Shown piece after piece: positions 32,021-41,034 of a stretch of 64,000 nucleotides of DNA. Made by a program: the position numbers and the translations under genes. Under the pieces are notes generated by a model, which ran no database searches, was not told the DNA's origin, and saw nothing but the letters and a program-made list of their open reading frames with translations. Each line of letters begins with the position of its first letter. Positions within the stretch are counted from its first letter, which is position 1. Where the stretch lies: the NCBI RefSeq assembly GCF_014645795.1, contig NZ_BMMK01000018.1:61542-125541 (forward strand), read 5' to 3'. The stretch comes from Longimycelium tulufanense (lineage in GTDB: Bacteria > Actinomycetota > Actinomycetes > Mycobacteriales > Pseudonocardiaceae).

Positions 32021-32754
32021 AAGCAGAACCCGCCGCCCAGCGACGGCTGCTCGACCTCGCCACGATCGACACCGAGCTGACCCGCGTCGCGCACCGCCGC
32101 CGCACGCTGCCCGAGCTCGCCGAGATCGTCGAGGTGGAGAAGGGCCTGCAGGCCCGGCGGGACGCCGTGGTCAAGGTCGAGACCACCCTGGGCGACCTGG
32201 ACCGGGACACCCGCCGGCTGGAGACCGAGATCGAGCAGGTGCGTGCCCGCGAGGAGCGGGACCGCAAGCTGCTCGACGCCGGCACCGTGGGCGCCAAACA
32301 GACCGTGGACCTGCAGCACGAGCTGACCAGCCTGGCCCGCCGCCGCGGCGTCCTGGAGGACGAGCTGCTGGAGGTCATGGAGCGGCACGAGGCCGTCGAG
32401 ATGGACGTCGCGTACGCCCGCGGGCAGCTGGCCGAGGCCGAGCAGAAGCTCGCCGAGGCGCAGGGCCGCCGCGACGCCGTCCTGGCCGACCTGGACGTGG
32501 TCGAGACCCGGCGCAGCGACGAGCGCAAGAGACTGGCCAGCGAGCTGCCCGGCGAGCTGGTGAGTCTCTACGAGCGGATCCGTGCCAACAAGGGTGCCGG
32601 TGCGGCGCTGCTGCGGGCCCGGCGGTGCGAGGCTTGCCGGCTGGAGCTGGACCGGATCGCCATCGCCGAGCTGCGCCAGGCGCTGTCCGACGACGTGGTG
32701 CGCTGCCCGGAGTGCGGCGTCATCCTGGTGCGCACCGGGGAGTCGGGCCTGTGA
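32017..32754 (+). CDS. coiled-coil zinc-ribbon protein (Rv2229c-like)
   Basis: A 245-residue protein: a long antiparallel coiled coil (residues 1-190, with LPELAEIVEVEKGLQARRDA and LHELTSLARRRGVLEDELL-type heptads) ending in a C4 zinc ribbon, ARRCEACRLELDRI and VVRCPECGVILVR. This family (CdsZ/DUF164-like, Campylobacter HP0958 relatives) is conserved between Nif3-like and RNase HI genes in actinobacteria and may bind RNA or act as a chaperone. The GTG start overlaps the previous stop and its own stop overlaps the next start. Confidence 0.85.
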   Translation: MKAEPAAQRRLLDLATIDTELTRVAHRRRTLPELAEIVEVEKGLQARRDAVVKVETTLGDLDRDTRRLETEIEQVRAREERDRKLLDAGTVGAKQTVDLQHELTSLARRRGVLEDELLEVMERHEAVEMDVAYARGQLAEAEQKLAEAQGRRDAVLADLDVVETRRSDERKRLASELPGELVSLYERIRANKGAGAALLRARRCEACRLELDRIAIAELRQALSDDVVRCPECGVILVRTGESGL

Positions 32755-33887
32755 GGGCACTGGTCGAGTGCGACGGCGGCGCCCGGGGCAACCCCGGCCC
32801 GGCCGGGTACGGCGCGGTGGTGCGGGATGCGGACACCGGCGAGGTACTCGCCGAGCGGTCCGGCGGTCTCGGCGTGACCACCAACAACGTCGCCGAGTAC
32901 GAGGGCCTGCTCGCCGGGCTGCGCGCCGCTGTGGAGCTGGGCGCCACCGACGTCGAGGTCCGGATGGACTCCAAGCTCATCGTCGAGCAGATGAGCGGGC
33001 GCTGGAAGGTCAAGCAGCCGCACCTCAAGCCGCTCGCCCTGGAGGCGAGCCGGCTGGCCCGCGGCCTCACCCGCGTCCGCTACACCTGGGTGCCGCGGGC
33101 CCGCAACGCCCACGCCGACCGGCTGGCCAACGAGGCGATGGACACCCAGGCCGGCAAGACCGTCACCCGGGGGGAGGAGGACCCGCCCGCGCCCGAGCGT
33201 CCGGCGCCGGCCCGCGGGGAGCACGATCGCCCAGAGCAGACGGGACCGCCCGCGGGCTGGACCGGCGCCGTCGGCGAGCCCACCCGCTTCTTCCTGCTCC
33301 GGCACGGCCAGACCGCGATGTCGGTGGAGCGCCGCTACTCGGGTCGGGGCGAGGTGCCGCTCACCGCGATCGGGGAGCAGCAGGCCACCGCGGCCGCGAA
33401 GCGGCTGGCGGGGGTGGACGGCATCACGGCCGTGGTCAGCTCGCCGCTCGGGCGCGCCAGGCAGACCGCGCAGGCCGTGGCCGACGCGATCGGCGTCGAG
33501 ATGGTGGTGCACCAGGGCTTGGTGGAAACCGACTTCGGCGCGTGGGAGGGGCTGACCTTCGCCGAGGCGGCGGCCCGCGACCCGGAGGTGCACCGGCGGT
33601 GGCTCGGTGACCCGTCCGTTCCGCCCCCGGGCGGGGAGAGCTTCGACCAGGTCCACCGGCGGGTGCGGCGTGCCAGGGATGACCTGATCACTCGGTACGG
33701 CGGCACGGGCGTGGTGGTGGTCAGCCACGTGACGCCGATCAAGTGCCTGCTGCGCATGGCTCTGGACGTGGGGCCCTCGCTGCTGTTCCGGCTACACCTG
33801 GACCTGGCCTCGCTGTCCGTGGCCGAGTTCTACCCGGACGGCAACGCCTCGGTGCGCTTGGTCAACGACACCTCGTACCTGCGCTGA
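32751..33887 (+). CDS. bifunctional RNase HI / acid (alpha-ribazole-type) phosphatase
   Basis: A 378-residue fusion. Residues 1-135 are RNase HI (VECDGGARGNPGPAGYGAVV with the first Asp, TTNNVAEYEGLLAGL with the Glu, VEVRMDSKLIVEQMSG, and NAHADRLANEAMD with the last Asp), which removes RNA from RNA/DNA hybrids. After a proline-rich linker, residues 175-378 are a histidine phosphatase (FFLLRHGQTAMS, ETDFGAWEGLTF, VVVVSHVTPIKCLLR). The same fusion is Rv2228c in Mycobacterium tuberculosis, whose phosphatase half acts in the cobalamin pathway, which fits the cobC gene at the head of this operon. Confidence 0.9.
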   Translation: MRALVECDGGARGNPGPAGYGAVVRDADTGEVLAERSGGLGVTTNNVAEYEGLLAGLRAAVELGATDVEVRMDSKLIVEQMSGRWKVKQPHLKPLALEASRLARGLTRVRYTWVPRARNAHADRLANEAMDTQAGKTVTRGEEDPPAPERPAPARGEHDRPEQTGPPAGWTGAVGEPTRFFLLRHGQTAMSVERRYSGRGEVPLTAIGEQQATAAAKRLAGVDGITAVVSSPLGRARQTAQAVADAIGVEMVVHQGLVETDFGAWEGLTFAEAAARDPEVHRRWLGDPSVPPPGGESFDQVHRRVRRARDDLITRYGGTGVVVVSHVTPIKCLLRMALDVGPSLLFRLHLDLASLSVAEFYPDGNASVRLVNDTSYLR

Positions 33888-34010
33888 CGGCACCGTGGCG
33901 TGATCGAGCCCTGCCGGGCGCGGTCCGTGTGCCGCGGGCTCCGGGGATCTGCGGCGCTCCCGGTGGGAGCCGGGGTTCCCAGTACGGCCAGGACGTACGA
34001 TGGACGACAG

Positions 34011-34413
34011 CGGACGAGCTGACCGGGCGGCCGCGTCGGCACGCTCTGGCGTGTCGCCGAGGAAAGTCCGGACTCCACAGGGCAGGGTGGTTGTTAACGG
34101 CAACCCGGGGCGACCCGCGGGACAGTGCCACAGAAAGCAGACCGCCCGGCGATGCGTCGGGTAAGGGTGAAAGGGTGGTGTAAGAGACCACCAGTATCCC
34201 GGGTGACCGGGATGGCTCGGTAAACCCCACCCGGAGCAAGGCCAAAAGGGCGCCGCGTGCGGTGCCTGCGCAGGCGATCGAGGGTGGCCCGCCCGATGCC
34301 TGCGGGTAGGCCGCTCGAGCCTGCCGGCGACGGCAGGCCTAGATGGATGGCCGCCGAACGGGGCTCCGCAAGGACCCCGGGAACAGGATCCGGCTTACAG
34401 GTCAGCTCGTCCG
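34011..34413 (+). ncRNA. rnpB: RNase P RNA (rnpB), class A
   Basis: The catalytic RNA that trims tRNA 5' ends. The 5' strand CGGACGAGCTGACC (34011-34024) pairs exactly with GGTCAGCTCGTCCG (34400-34413) to form helix P1. Universal landmarks are present: GAGGAAAGTCCGGACTCC at about 34060, AGGGTGAAAGGGTGG-type P10/11 region with CAGAAAGCAGACCG near 34135, GGTAAACCCCACCCGGAGCAA near 34220 and the GACAGGATCC-like ACAGGATCCGGCTTACAG end. About 403 bases is normal for actinobacteria. It follows the RNase HI gene by about 120 bases with its own promoter presumably there. Confidence 0.93.
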
Positions 34414-34733
34414 CAGCCTCCCGGATCCCCGGTGCGGTCACGGTGTGGTCGGTCCCACCGGGTCCGCCAGTCGTGCCGACAGCGCGCGGCCCTGGGTTGC
34501 ACGGCGTCGCCGTCCTGCGGCCGGAGTGGAGACTGCATGCTCCCACCCCTCTTACGTGGGACAGCGAAGGCAACGAGGCTTTCTGACTGCCGGAATTTCC
34601 GTGGACCGGCGGAACCTGGTATTGCACGGTGAAGCCGAGGGCGAAAACAACGGTGTCCGGACGCCGTCATGCCCCCGGCTGTCCGCCGTCCCCCCACCAA
34701 GAAAGCTCTGGCTCTGTGAAGGTGGGGGAGTCG
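34414..34733. other. intergenic region before the kinase gene
   Basis: These 320 bases between rnpB and the kinase hold no supportable ORF. They should contain the rnpB 3' end and the kinase promoter. Short ORFs here have poor codon bias and no ribosome site. No clear rho-independent hairpin with U-run was seen after rnpB. Confidence 0.5.
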
Positions 34734-36179
34734 GTGAGTACGAGGAGTGGAAGCGCTGCGATTCTGCCCGGACAGGTCGTAGAAGATCGGTACCGAATCG
34801 GCGAGCTGATAGGTGCCGGTGGCATGGCGGACGTGTTTTGTGCCGCGGACAGCCGGCTCGCACGCGAGGTTGCGGTCAAGGTTTTCCGGCCGGGAGCTGA
34901 CGAGAAGGACCGTCAGCGGTTCCACCACGAGGCCGCCCTGCTCGCGGGACTGGACCACCCCGGACTCGTCCCGGTCTTTGATGCGGGCACCACCGGGAAC
35001 GGAACCCCGTACCTGGTGATGCCACTGCTGTGCGGAGGCTCGCTCCGCGACGAGATCAATCGGGGCCCACTCGATCCGCGGTGGGTCGCCAACGTGGGTG
35101 CCGATCTGGCCGACGCCCTGGCCCATGTCCATGCCCGAGACGTGATTCACCGCGATATCAAGCCATCCAACATCCTTTTCGACTCCCAGGGCCGCAGTCG
35201 CCTGGCCGATTTCGGTATCTCGCGGCTGATCGACGCAACCCGGATCACGGCCTCCGGCATGCTCGTCGGCACCGCCGCGTATCTCGCACCGGAACAGGTG
35301 CGGGGGCAGCCGGTGGGCCCGGCCTCCGACATCTACTCGTTGGGGCTCGTTCTGCTGGAATGCGTCACGGGCGAGACCGAGTACACCGGACCGACGGTGG
35401 AAGTCGCGCTCGCGAGACTGAACCGTCCCCCGCGCATCCCGGCCACGCTGCCGACCTGGCTTGCCGAGGCATTGTCGGCGATGACAGCGATCGATCCGGC
35501 AGCACGACCGGATGCCGCAACCTGCGTGCGCCTCCTGCGCCCCGGACACAGTGGAGCAGTCGCGAGCACGGCAACGTCCACATTGACCGCGGTCCACGAG
35601 TTACCCGAGATCCGTAGCCCACGACGTCAAAAAGGGCGTCGGCGATGGTCCACGCTCCTCGGCGCAGCAGGAGCCAGCCTCACCTCGCTAGCTCTTCTTG
35701 CCTCCGATGTCGCCACCGGCACGACCACGATGGCCGAACTCTCCCCGGACACCAACACCTCGGCCGTGGCACCGGCCCCCGAGTTTGCTCCTGCCGGCTC
35801 CTCTCCCGACCAGGGTGCAGCCCCTGGTAACCCGGTGGGATCTCCAGGCGACACGACCAGAACCCCGGCCAACGGCAACGCCGCCCCAGCTGAGGGGAGC
35901 GAGCAGCCCACCACTCAGGAAAAGCCTGATCCGAATCCCGGCTCGGCCACTGGGGACACCACGGGTAACGCGAACATCGGGCGCCCTGCCGCCCCTCCGA
36001 CCAACGGTGACGCCAACGAAGAACGGCGGGAGAGCAACGAGGAACGGGAGAGCGATAAGGCGGAGAAACCGGGGAACCGCGGCAGGGGGAAGGACAAGGA
36101 ACACGGCAAGGGGAAGGGAGAACACGGGAGAGGCCAGCCCAGCGGCGGGGAGGCCGGCAAGGGCCGGGGGAATGGCTGA
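34734..36179 (+). CDS. membrane Ser/Thr protein kinase (PknA/B type)
   Basis: A 481-residue Hanks-type kinase. All catalytic elements are visible: glycine loop GAGGMADV (27-34), lysine in VAVKVF (K49), HRDIKPSN (139-146), DFG (159-161), and APEQ (185-188). The kinase domain ends near residue 280; one membrane helix (TLLGAAGASLTSLALLASDV, about 305-325) leads to an outer tail of about 150 residues rich in Pro/Thr/Asn and ending in Lys/Gly/His-rich repeats. There are no PASTA repeats. GTG 34734 is preceded by GGGGGAG; the frame is open to 34629. It may act on the secretion-like cluster downstream, but there is no direct evidence. Confidence 0.88.
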   Translation: MSTRSGSAAILPGQVVEDRYRIGELIGAGGMADVFCAADSRLAREVAVKVFRPGADEKDRQRFHHEAALLAGLDHPGLVPVFDAGTTGNGTPYLVMPLLCGGSLRDEINRGPLDPRWVANVGADLADALAHVHARDVIHRDIKPSNILFDSQGRSRLADFGISRLIDATRITASGMLVGTAAYLAPEQVRGQPVGPASDIYSLGLVLLECVTGETEYTGPTVEVALARLNRPPRIPATLPTWLAEALSAMTAIDPAARPDAATCVRLLRPGHSGAVASTATSTLTAVHELPEIRSPRRQKGRRRWSTLLGAAGASLTSLALLASDVATGTTTMAELSPDTNTSAVAPAPEFAPAGSSPDQGAAPGNPVGSPGDTTRTPANGNAAPAEGSEQPTTQEKPDPNPGSATGDTTGNANIGRPAAPPTNGDANEERRESNEERESDKAEKPGNRGRGKDKEHGKGKGEHGRGQPSGGEAGKGRGNG

Positions 36180-37441
36180 ACGAAGGACGGGTTTCCGAGA
36201 GCCGAGCGAGACGCCGGGTGCGTAGCCACCGACGGTCTGCGCTCGTTAATGGGCAAGGACGCCAGCTGGGCGGAGCTCCGCGCCGCCGAGGGATCGGGAT
36301 CGCATCCCCCGAACCCTTAGAGGGCCGAGGTTCCCGCGAGAAGTCCGCTGAAGCGCTCCACGGCAGGGACGCCCGAGATCCGTATGCACCGCACGCCATG
36401 TGAAGCATGAGCCGGTCGGGATGAGCTTTGCCTCGCGCTGATGCAGCCGCGCGGCGGGCGCTCGGAACCTCGGCGCCGGCCCACGCACCCCCTCCCACGC
36501 GCAGCCTGCGCACTCCGACGCAGGACGCGGAGGCTGACTCCGACGATCCCCGCCAGTAGGCCGGCTCCACGGCTCGCCCGCCCCTGCCTGGCGCCGTTGA
36601 CGCATACCCGTTGGCATCATGCGGCCTCCCCGGGCCGACAGGGATCTCGGCTGCGCCAACCGGGGACTAGCCCGTTCCGGTGAGGAGATCGCTCGAACGT
36701 ACGCGTGGGTTATGACACCGCGTCGCCCCGGTTCCTGGCGCGCACTCGGCGGGACGACGAACGACCGGGTCCGGGCAGGGGTCGGGTTCCCCGGTGTGCC
36801 AACGCCTCCCCACGCCGTGGCGGATGAGTGCACCGCGGGAACACCGGAAGATCCGGCGGCATACCGCCGAATGGCGGTTATTGCATCAATTTTCCTTACG
36901 ATCGGGAAAAGGAAGGCGTCACCCGGCTCCGACTATCGGCTGACTTCCCGGTAGCCTCGTTGCGGCTCGTGCCCGGGCCGACACGCTCGGTCCGGGACGG
37001 CCCGGTCGGTCGTGCCATCGCCACGCCGGCACCGCATCGGTTGCCGGGGCAGGCGAGGTGCCCGGCCGGACCTCGACCATCCGCGGACGACAGGGCCGGT
37101 TTTGTGTTCTCGCAGCAGGGATCCGGGGCCGGTGCCGCCGCCCGCCCGTCGACGACCTCCGGTGGCTGCGCGTGCGTACCGTCGTCCCCCGCTCTCCCAC
37201 AACGCTGTGTGACGGCGCAACTCGCAGGTGGGTGAAATGTCCCGGCACTTGGGAGATGACCGCGTCGGTGGTTCACCACACAACGGTCCCGAACGATGAT
37301 GGTTGTCGGCCGGATCGGACGTATTCAGCACTCAGGGGTGGCCGTATGGTTCCACGCGGCTGGTCCCAGCATGTCCTCGGCCGGCAGGACCGGCGGGGAC
37401 CGTGCCACCGTGCCACTGCTCCGCGTACCCGGGAGTAAGAG
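36180..37441. other. 1.26 kb without a supportable gene
   Basis: Every frame was read on both strands; the ORFs are short, lack ribosome sites, and do not show the strong third-position G/C bias of neighbouring genes. No repeats longer than about 10 bases, no tRNA and no IS ends were seen. The last 100 bases probably hold the promoter and GGGAG ribosome site of the secretion-like cluster. It may be an eroded gene or a long regulatory region. Confidence 0.5.
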
Positions 37442-37702
37442 ATGATCACCACGTCCCTGCAGCTGGCCCAGGAAGAGCTGGGCACACGCGGCCTCCAAGA
37501 GTGGATCGTCAACAATATGGTGCCGTTGCTGCTGCTGACGGTGGCCATACTCCTGCTGTGGCTGGGCGGGGGCCGTGGCGACAACGCCGGGGTCATGCGT
37601 CGGCTGGGCGGCGTGTTCGTCGCGCTCGCCATCATCGGGCTCGCCGTGACCGGGTCCGGTGTGGGAATCGGCAAGTGGATCGCCAGCCTGTTCAGCGGGT
37701 GA
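37442..37702 (+). CDS. small two-helix membrane protein, pilin-like (VirB2-type candidate)
   Basis: An 86-residue protein with two hydrophobic helices (NNMVPLLLLTVAILLLWLGG and LGGVFVALAIIGLAVTGSGV) joined by a charged loop GRGDNAGVMRR, followed by WIASLFSG. The size and two-helix plan are those of VirB2/TrbC-like pilin subunits and of the first gene in related gram-positive type IV clusters. It starts the cluster; the next gene follows after 4 bases. The VirB2 role is inferred from plan and position, not from a sequence signature. Confidence 0.6.
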   Translation: MITTSLQLAQEELGTRGLQEWIVNNMVPLLLLTVAILLLWLGGGRGDNAGVMRRLGGVFVALAIIGLAVTGSGVGIGKWIASLFSG

Positions 37703-37706
37703 GGCC

Positions 37707-38165
37707 GTGCGTATCCGTACCGACGACGAGGTCTACCGGGTCGACGCCGTCTGGCTCGGCCCGCCCAGGGCGACCTTCCCCTGGCGGGTCCGCTACGTCG
37801 CCTACGGCGTGGGCATCGCCGTCTTCCTCCTCGTGCTCACCGTCGAACGACGGATGGGCATCGGCTTCAGCTTCTTCTCCACCGCGTGGGGTCTGGTGGT
37901 CACCATCGTGCTCACCAAGATCATATGCTCCCGGATCAACCACGAGCGACCGCTCACCGCGGTCAGCGTGATGTGGGGGCGGGAGCTCACCGCCCCCCGG
38001 GAGAGGCCCGCCGGCGCCGGCGGCGCGGTGACCGCCGCCCGGATCCGGGTCAACCCGACACGACCCCGGCCGCGCCGGGCGTCGTCCCGGCGCCCGCGCG
38101 GGTCCTGCGCCCGCATGAAGGAGGTACGCGGTGTTCGGAAAGCGGCGCAACCGGCGCGGCGGTGA
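37707..38165 (+). CDS. PrgI/VirB3-like membrane protein
   Basis: A 152-residue protein. An N-terminal stretch (VRIRTDDEVYRVDAVWLGPP) is followed by two close hydrophobic segments (YVAYGVGIAVFLLVLTVERR, FFSTAWGLVVTIVLTKIICS), the double-helix plan of VirB3 and of the PrgI family that always precedes the VirB4-type ATPase in gram-positive systems. The C-terminal third is arginine/proline-rich and probably cytoplasmic. It overlaps the start of the ATPase gene by 35 bases. Confidence 0.65.
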   Translation: MRIRTDDEVYRVDAVWLGPPRATFPWRVRYVAYGVGIAVFLLVLTVERRMGIGFSFFSTAWGLVVTIVLTKIICSRINHERPLTAVSVMWGRELTAPRERPAGAGGAVTAARIRVNPTRPRPRRASSRRPRGSCARMKEVRGVRKAAQPARR

Positions 38166-41034
38166 CCACCCCGCGGCCGACAGGCGGGTCTACAGCCGTC
38201 GTGGCCGACGGCTGCCGGGCGAGGCATCGATTCCCAGCTATACGCCCTCGATTGCCGCCCGCAGCATCGACGGCCATCTGCTGCGTACGTCCCAGGACGT
38301 CTACGCGTGGTACCGGCTCGCGCCGCAACGTTGGTCGTTCCGTTCCGACTCGCAACGCCAGGACCTCGTCTACGCCATCGCCGGCCAGTACGCCGAGTTG
38401 CAGGGGCGCTGGCTGCACCTGCGGGTGACCACGCGGCCCTACCCGATCCGGATGTGGGCCGAGGCGCACGTGCACAACGCCGTCAACCGGTTGCCCGACG
38501 CGCCCGGCGCGCTTTCCTTCGACGACTACATGATCGGCGAACAGCAGCAGCTGATGGGCCGCTCCATGGCGGAGAAGGAGGTGTACCTGGGGGTCCAGGT
38601 GCAGACCCGCAACGTCGTCGACCGCGCGGTGGAGCGCGCCGCTCCGGTGCTGCGCCGTATCTTCCCGGAGGCGGTGGACGCCGAGCTGGTGGCGCTGGAC
38701 TCCGAGGTGGAGCACCTGGACCAGGTGATCGGCTCCTCCGGGCTGGAGGGCCGGCCGGCCACCGCCGAGGAGATGTCCTGGCTGATGCACCGCTCGTGCT
38801 CGCTGGGACTGCCCGCGCCGCGCAACATGCCCGCGGTCCCCGGCGCGGCCTGGGAACCGGAGGACTTGGCCAGCTTCACCGACGCCGCCGACTTCCACCA
38901 GGAGCCCTACGCACCCACCGTCGTCGTGCGCGGCCGCACCGGCTCCAACGCCGGAGTCCGGCGCCACGCCTGTGTCCTGACCGTCGGCACCATGCACGGT
39001 CTGCAGATCCCGGAGATCGATGACCCGTGGGTGCAGCGGTCCGACCGGCTGCCCGCGGCCGTGGAGTGGTCGGCCCGCATCTACGTGCGCCGTCCCGAGG
39101 ACGTGGCCGGTGAGCTGCAGCGGCAGATGAACAAGGTGCGCTCGCAGGTCCGGCACTACACCGACGAGCACGAGCTGGAACCACCGCAGTCACTGGCCCG
39201 GCAGGCCGCCCGGGTGCTGGAGATCGACGACGAGATGACCTCCGGCTTCACCGCGCTGGCCACGCGGGTGCGTTCCTGGTGGCGGCTCGCGGTGTCCGGC
39301 CCCAGCGAACGGGATGCGCTGCGCCTGGCCCAGCAGCTGCTCGACCTCTACAAGCCGAAGATCGCCATCGAGCACCCCGAGGCGCAGTACGCGATGGCCC
39401 GGGAGTTCATCCCGGGAGAGCCGCTGGCCTCCGGCGCCTACATGCGCCGTGGCTCGGTGGTGTGGGCGGCCTCGTCCGTGCCCACCGCGACGGCCGAGGT
39501 TGGCGACCGCCGCGGCATCCTGCTCGGGGAAACCTGCACCGCCACCCGGCGTCCGGTCGCCTGGGACCCGTGGATGGCACAGGAGGTGCGGGACGGTTCC
39601 GGTCTCACCGCGATGGTCGCCGGTTTGGGTGGTGGCAAGTCGTTCCTTGGTGGTGGCGTCGTCTACAAGACGTTGCGTGCCGGCGCGCACTGGACCGTGC
39701 TCGACCCGTCTGGCCCGCTGGCGAACCTGTGTGCCCTGCCGGAGCTGCGGCCGTATGCGCGGCCGATCAATCTCCTCAATGCGCAGCCCGGGATTCTCAA
39801 CCCCTACCGGGTGGTGGCCGAACCACAGCTGGAGCACTTCCTCGACGAGGACGACCCGGAACGGGCCTGGCGGCGGGAACGCGCGTTGGCCGCGGCGACC
39901 CGGCGCCGCCTGGTGCTGGACGTGTTGACCGGCCTGCTGCCCTACGAGGTCGCCCGGCTCGCGCAGACCCGGATCGTGTTGCTGCGCGCCGTGCGGACGG
40001 TCGGCGGCCGGCCGGACGCCCACCCCGGGTTGGTCTTCGACGCGTTGCGGCGCGATGCCAGTGACCACCACGAGCACGCGGTCGTGGTCGCCGACTTCCT
40101 CGACGAGATACGGGAACGCATGTCGCTGCTCATCCCCGAGCGCGACGCCGACCCGTACTCCGAGGCGCGGGACGACCGGCTCACCGTGCTCACCATGGCC
40201 GGGCTCACGCTGCCCAAGGACGGGGTGGGCCGTGAGCACTGGACCGACGCCGAGGCGCTGGGCGTGGAGCTGCTCAACCTGGCCGCCTGGCTGACCCAGC
40301 GCTCGATCTACGAGCGCCCGCGCGACGAGCGCAAGGGCGTGTGGATCGACGAGGCCTTCTTCCTGTCCGAGGTACCCACCGGCCGGGTGCTGATGAACCG
40401 GTTCGCCCGCGACTCCCGCAAGTGGAACGTCCGGGTCCTGCTGTCCTCCCAGATCCCGGCGGACTTCCTGCGGATCCAGGGATTCGTGTCCCTGCTCGAC
40501 TCGGTGTTCGTCGGGCGGCTGGACGACGAGCACGCGCAGGCGGATGCGTTGCGGCTGTTGAAGGTTCCGGTGGGTGCCGGCTACGAACAGGTGGTCGCGA
40601 GCCTGGGCCGCCGGCCGGGTGGCGTGCGCACCGCCACCGAGCGGGACCGCGCGCCCCGGCAGTTCATCTTCGGCGACGGCGCCGGCGGTGTGGAGCGCAT
40701 CCGCATCGACTTCAGCGGCGACCACCTCGCCCACCTGCGTGGGGCGCTGGACACCACGCCGGACGCGATGCGTGGCGAGCCCGAGGTGGCGGCCGACGTG
40801 CCTGGCGTCCCCGAGCCCGTCGCGGCGGGGTCCGCCACCCACCGGCCCGCCGTTGCCGAGCCCGACACGCTGGAGGTCGACGAGTTCGACGGCCTCGGCC
40901 TGGAGCCGGAGCCGGGCCTGGGCTCCGGGTTGGAGACGGCCGGTGTCGGCCACCGGGAGTGGGACGGCCCCGAGGGAGGCGGGTCCGGCGGGCGGTCCCG
41001 GGCGGACCGGTCCGGCCGGGACGGGCGGACATGA
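38131..41034 (+). CDS. VirB4-like type IV secretion ATPase
   Basis: A 967-residue ATPase that would power the secretion channel. The N-terminal 450 residues are the mixed VirB4 N domain (LLRTSQDVYAWYRLAPQRWS; the FDDYMIGEQQQLMGRSMAEK region is typical of the actinobacterial SCO6880-like branch). The RecA-like motor has Walker A at about 495 (MVAGLGGGKSFLGG) and Walker B at about 736 (GVWIDEAFFL), then VLLSSQIPADFLRI. The last 90 residues are acidic and proline-rich. No transmembrane helix is seen. It is the anchor gene of the cluster and overlaps its neighbours on both sides. Confidence 0.82.
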   Translation: MFGKRRNRRGGDHPAADRRVYSRRGRRLPGEASIPSYTPSIAARSIDGHLLRTSQDVYAWYRLAPQRWSFRSDSQRQDLVYAIAGQYAELQGRWLHLRVTTRPYPIRMWAEAHVHNAVNRLPDAPGALSFDDYMIGEQQQLMGRSMAEKEVYLGVQVQTRNVVDRAVERAAPVLRRIFPEAVDAELVALDSEVEHLDQVIGSSGLEGRPATAEEMSWLMHRSCSLGLPAPRNMPAVPGAAWEPEDLASFTDAADFHQEPYAPTVVVRGRTGSNAGVRRHACVLTVGTMHGLQIPEIDDPWVQRSDRLPAAVEWSARIYVRRPEDVAGELQRQMNKVRSQVRHYTDEHELEPPQSLARQAARVLEIDDEMTSGFTALATRVRSWWRLAVSGPSERDALRLAQQLLDLYKPKIAIEHPEAQYAMAREFIPGEPLASGAYMRRGSVVWAASSVPTATAEVGDRRGILLGETCTATRRPVAWDPWMAQEVRDGSGLTAMVAGLGGGKSFLGGGVVYKTLRAGAHWTVLDPSGPLANLCALPELRPYARPINLLNAQPGILNPYRVVAEPQLEHFLDEDDPERAWRRERALAAATRRRLVLDVLTGLLPYEVARLAQTRIVLLRAVRTVGGRPDAHPGLVFDALRRDASDHHEHAVVVADFLDEIRERMSLLIPERDADPYSEARDDRLTVLTMAGLTLPKDGVGREHWTDAEALGVELLNLAAWLTQRSIYERPRDERKGVWIDEAFFLSEVPTGRVLMNRFARDSRKWNVRVLLSSQIPADFLRIQGFVSLLDSVFVGRLDDEHAQADALRLLKVPVGAGYEQVVASLGRRPGGVRTATERDRAPRQFIFGDGAGGVERIRIDFSGDHLAHLRGALDTTPDAMRGEPEVAADVPGVPEPVAAGSATHRPAVAEPDTLEVDEFDGLGLEPEPGLGSGLETAGVGHREWDGPEGGGSGGRSRADRSGRDGRT

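Noticed and set aside
36441..37235. Several ORFs of 80-135 codons in the gap before the secretion-like cluster
   Set aside because: None has a ribosome site, third-position G/C bias or any recognisable fold, and they conflict with one another.
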